NCBI RefSeq assembly: GCF_030678915.1
Contig: NZ_JAUUTZ010000006.1
Span: forward strand, 159,417-223,416
DNA: 64,000 nt
From: Paracoccus wurundjeri
Lineage (GTDB): Bacteria > Pseudomonadota > Alphaproteobacteria > Rhodobacterales > Rhodobacteraceae
Reading direction: 5' to 3'
Shown here: one piece after another, positions 62,199 through 64,000 of the stretch
Numbering within the stretch: position 1 is the first letter of the stretch
How the letters are laid out: every line of letters starts with the position of its first letter
Position numbers and translations under genes: made by a program
Notes under the pieces: model-generated
What the model saw: the letters and a program-made list of their open reading frames with translations, nothing else
What the model was told of the DNA's origin: nothing
Database searches by the model: none

Positions 62199-63788
62199 TC
62201 AGATTTCGAATTTCAGCCGACGGGCCTGAAGGAACTTGCCGGTATTCTGCAACGCGGCCAAAGCTTCGTCGCTGATCGCCTCGTCCAGATAAAGGATCGC
62301 GATGGCATCCTCACCCGTGGATGCGCGGCCAAGAGTGAAGTTGGCGATATTCACGCCCAGATCACCCAGCGTCCCGCCAAGCGCACCGATGACGCCCGGC
62401 ACGTCCCTGTTGCGGGTATAAAGCATATGCTCGCCCACCTCGGCATCGATATTGATCCCGCGGATCTGGATGAAACGCGGCTTGCCGTCACTGAATACCG
62501 TGCCTGCGATGGAACGCTCGCGCTCGGCGGTCACGACAGTCAGCTTGATATAGCCCTCGAACACACCGGCCTGATCCTGCCGCGTCGTGGCAACCTGAAT
62601 GCCGCGATCCTTGGCGATGACCGGAGCGGAAACCGTGTTCACATCCGGATTGGTCGCCTTCATCACACCGGCAATGACCGAGGCGTTAAGCGCGTTCAGA
62701 TTCATCTCGGACACGACGCCGTCATAAAGCACATTGATGGCACGGATCGGCTCATCGGTCATCTGACCGACAAAGGCGCCCAAGTGACCAGCCAGCCTGA
62801 TCCACGGCCCCATGACGGCCGCTTCCTCGGCAGTGACAGAGGGCATGTTCAGCGCATTCTGCACCGCGCCGGTCAGCAGGTAATCCGACATCTGTTCGGC
62901 CACCTGCAAGGCGACATTCTCCTGCGCTTCGGTGGTCGAGGCGCCCAGATGCGGCGTCACCACGACATTGGGCAGATTGAACAGCGGGCTTTCCGTAGCA
63001 GGCTCCACCGCGAAGACATCGAATGCCGCCCCGGCCACATGCCCGGCTTTCAATGCCTCTGCCAGAGCCTCTTCATCGACCAATCCCCCTCGGGCGCAGT
63101 TGATGATCCGCACACCCGGCTTCAGCTTGGCGATGGCTTCGCGGGACAGAATGTTGCGGGTCTTGTCCGTCAGCGGCACATGGAAGGTAATGAAATCCGA
63201 TTTACCCAGCAATTCGTCCAGTTCGACCTTCGTCACGCCAATCTCGGCAGCGCGCTCTTCCGACAGGAAGGGATCATAGGCCAGCACCCGCATATGCAGC
63301 CCAAGCGCCCGGTCAATTACGATCGCGCCGATATTTCCGGCACCGATCACACCAAGGGTCTTGTTGAACAGCTCGACCCCCATGAACCGGCTTTTCTCCC
63401 ATTTCCCGGCATGGGTCGAAACGCTTGCCTCCGGCAATTGCCGGGCCACCGCGAACATCATCGCAACGGCGTGCTCGGCGGTGGTGATGCTGTTGCCGAA
63501 AGGCGTGTTCATCACGATCACACCTTTTTTCGAAGCCGCCGGAATATCGACATTATCGACCCCGATCCCGGCGCGCCCCACCACCTTCAGCTTCTCCGCC
63601 TGTCTCAGCAGCTTTTCGGTCACCTTGGTGGCCGAGCGGATCGCCAACCCATCATATTGCCCTATCACCTCGGCCAGTTTTTCCTTGTCCTTGCCCAGAT
63701 CGGGCAAGTAATCCACCTCGACCCCGCGATCACGGAAGATCTGCACGGCGGTTTCCGACAATTTGTCGGATACGAGAACCTTCGGCAT
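62199..63788 (-). CDS. serA: D-3-phosphoglycerate dehydrogenase
   Basis: A 529-residue long-form SerA, first step of serine synthesis. NAD motif GVIGAGNIGAIVIDRA near 145, catalytic Arg in NCARGGLVDEEAL, Glu in the following segment and His in VVTPHLGAST. After the catalytic domain come the intervening (ASB) domain, residues about 315-450, and a C-terminal ACT domain (DVPGVIGALGGTLGDLGVNI), which usually mediates serine feedback inhibition. ATG 63788 with AAGGA 8 nt upstream is used. serC, its usual upstream partner, would lie beyond the window's right edge. Confidence 0.96.
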   Translation of the reverse strand: MPKVLVSDKLSETAVQIFRDRGVEVDYLPDLGKDKEKLAEVIGQYDGLAIRSATKVTEKLLRQAEKLKVVGRAGIGVDNVDIPAASKKGVIVMNTPFGNSITTAEHAVAMMFAVARQLPEASVSTHAGKWEKSRFMGVELFNKTLGVIGAGNIGAIVIDRALGLHMRVLAYDPFLSEERAAEIGVTKVELDELLGKSDFITFHVPLTDKTRNILSREAIAKLKPGVRIINCARGGLVDEEALAEALKAGHVAGAAFDVFAVEPATESPLFNLPNVVVTPHLGASTTEAQENVALQVAEQMSDYLLTGAVQNALNMPSVTAEEAAVMGPWIRLAGHLGAFVGQMTDEPIRAINVLYDGVVSEMNLNALNASVIAGVMKATNPDVNTVSAPVIAKDRGIQVATTRQDQAGVFEGYIKLTVVTAERERSIAGTVFSDGKPRFIQIRGINIDAEVGEHMLYTRNRDVPGVIGALGGTLGDLGVNIANFTLGRASTGEDAIAILYLDEAISDEALAALQNTGKFLQARRLKFEI

Positions 63789-63841
63789 ATCTGTTATCCT
63801 TTTGTAATGATGCGTCACGCCCTTTTTGCGCCGGTCGCATC

Positions 63842-63874
63842 TTCTTCTTTGTCCAAATACCTTCGGGAGGGGTG

Positions 63875-63876
<2 letters not shown>
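63842..63876 (-). repeat. Intergenic repeat of the Rhodobacterales type, copy 3
   Basis: Read on the minus strand: GC-rich CCGCACCCCTCCCGA, then AGGTATTTGGACAAAGAAGAA, 54 nt upstream of the serA start. It has the same core and tail as the copy at 29536. It probably sits behind the 3' end of the next gene to the right; the sequence becomes unreadable in its GC-rich arm. Confidence 0.55.

Positions 63877-64000
<124 letters not shown>

Overview
The window comes from a GC-rich alphaproteobacterium, most likely a Rhodobacteraceae and probably Paracoccus or a close relative. Evidence is the suf cluster with YIP1-type membrane genes interspersed, the flagellar order flgB-flgC-fliE-fliQ-flgF-flgG-flgA-flgH-fliL opposite fliI, a glnD-murJ pair, an alphaproteobacterial complex I accessory subunit gene, and an intergenic repeat whose conserved core I associate with Rhodobacterales. 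About 56 protein genes are supported. I see no rRNA, tRNA, CRISPR array, transposase or phage genes. The last ~125 bases are G/C homopolymer and look like a contig-end artefact.

Region 1 (1-20.7 kb) is an accessory catabolic region for nitrogenous compounds. A hydantoinase pair (hyuA, and hyuB cut by the left edge) lies downstream of a LysR gene, which diverges from a DAO-family flavin oxidoreductase. A second DAO oxidoreductase diverges from an Lrp/AsnC regulator. A leftward run then carries an ArgE-like deacetylase, a two-domain GNAT, a class III aminotransferase, a hydroxypyruvate reductase-like dehydrogenase, a HAD hydrolase and a peptide/opine-type ABC transporter (binding protein, two permeases, fused double ATPase). 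Opposite it sits a second small set: HAD hydrolase, PuuB-like oxidoreductase, and a second two-domain GNAT on the other strand. The genes suggest import, acetylation/deacetylation, transamination and oxidation of an amine or amino-acid derivative. The substrate cannot be read from sequence.

Region 2 (20.7-30.8 kb) holds a 573-bp gene-free stretch, an orphan vgrG-PAAR pair (type VI secretion spike and tip) with no effector or other T6SS gene, a DbpA-type DEAD-box helicase, a complex I NDUFS4-like subunit, a cupin, an I78-type inhibitor lipoprotein, uvrB with a good terminator, and a DadA-like dehydrogenase.

Region 3 (30.9-49.3 kb) is core genome. A tightly coupled leftward operon runs coaBC, IscS-like desulfurase, sufB, ybjQ-like, sufC, sufD, two membrane proteins, sufS. 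It diverges from comM. Then come gshB, yraN and rsmI (leftward), and an LpoA-like lipoprotein, glnD and murJ (rightward).

Region 4 (49.3-56.4 kb) is flagellar: fliI leftward and nine rod, export and ring genes rightward, followed by a family 2 glycosyltransferase.

Region 5 (56.5-64 kb) is a four-gene periplasmic iron-uptake-type module (imelysin, di-haem oxidoreductase, second imelysin, DUF1513 protein), then a metallophosphoesterase and serA.
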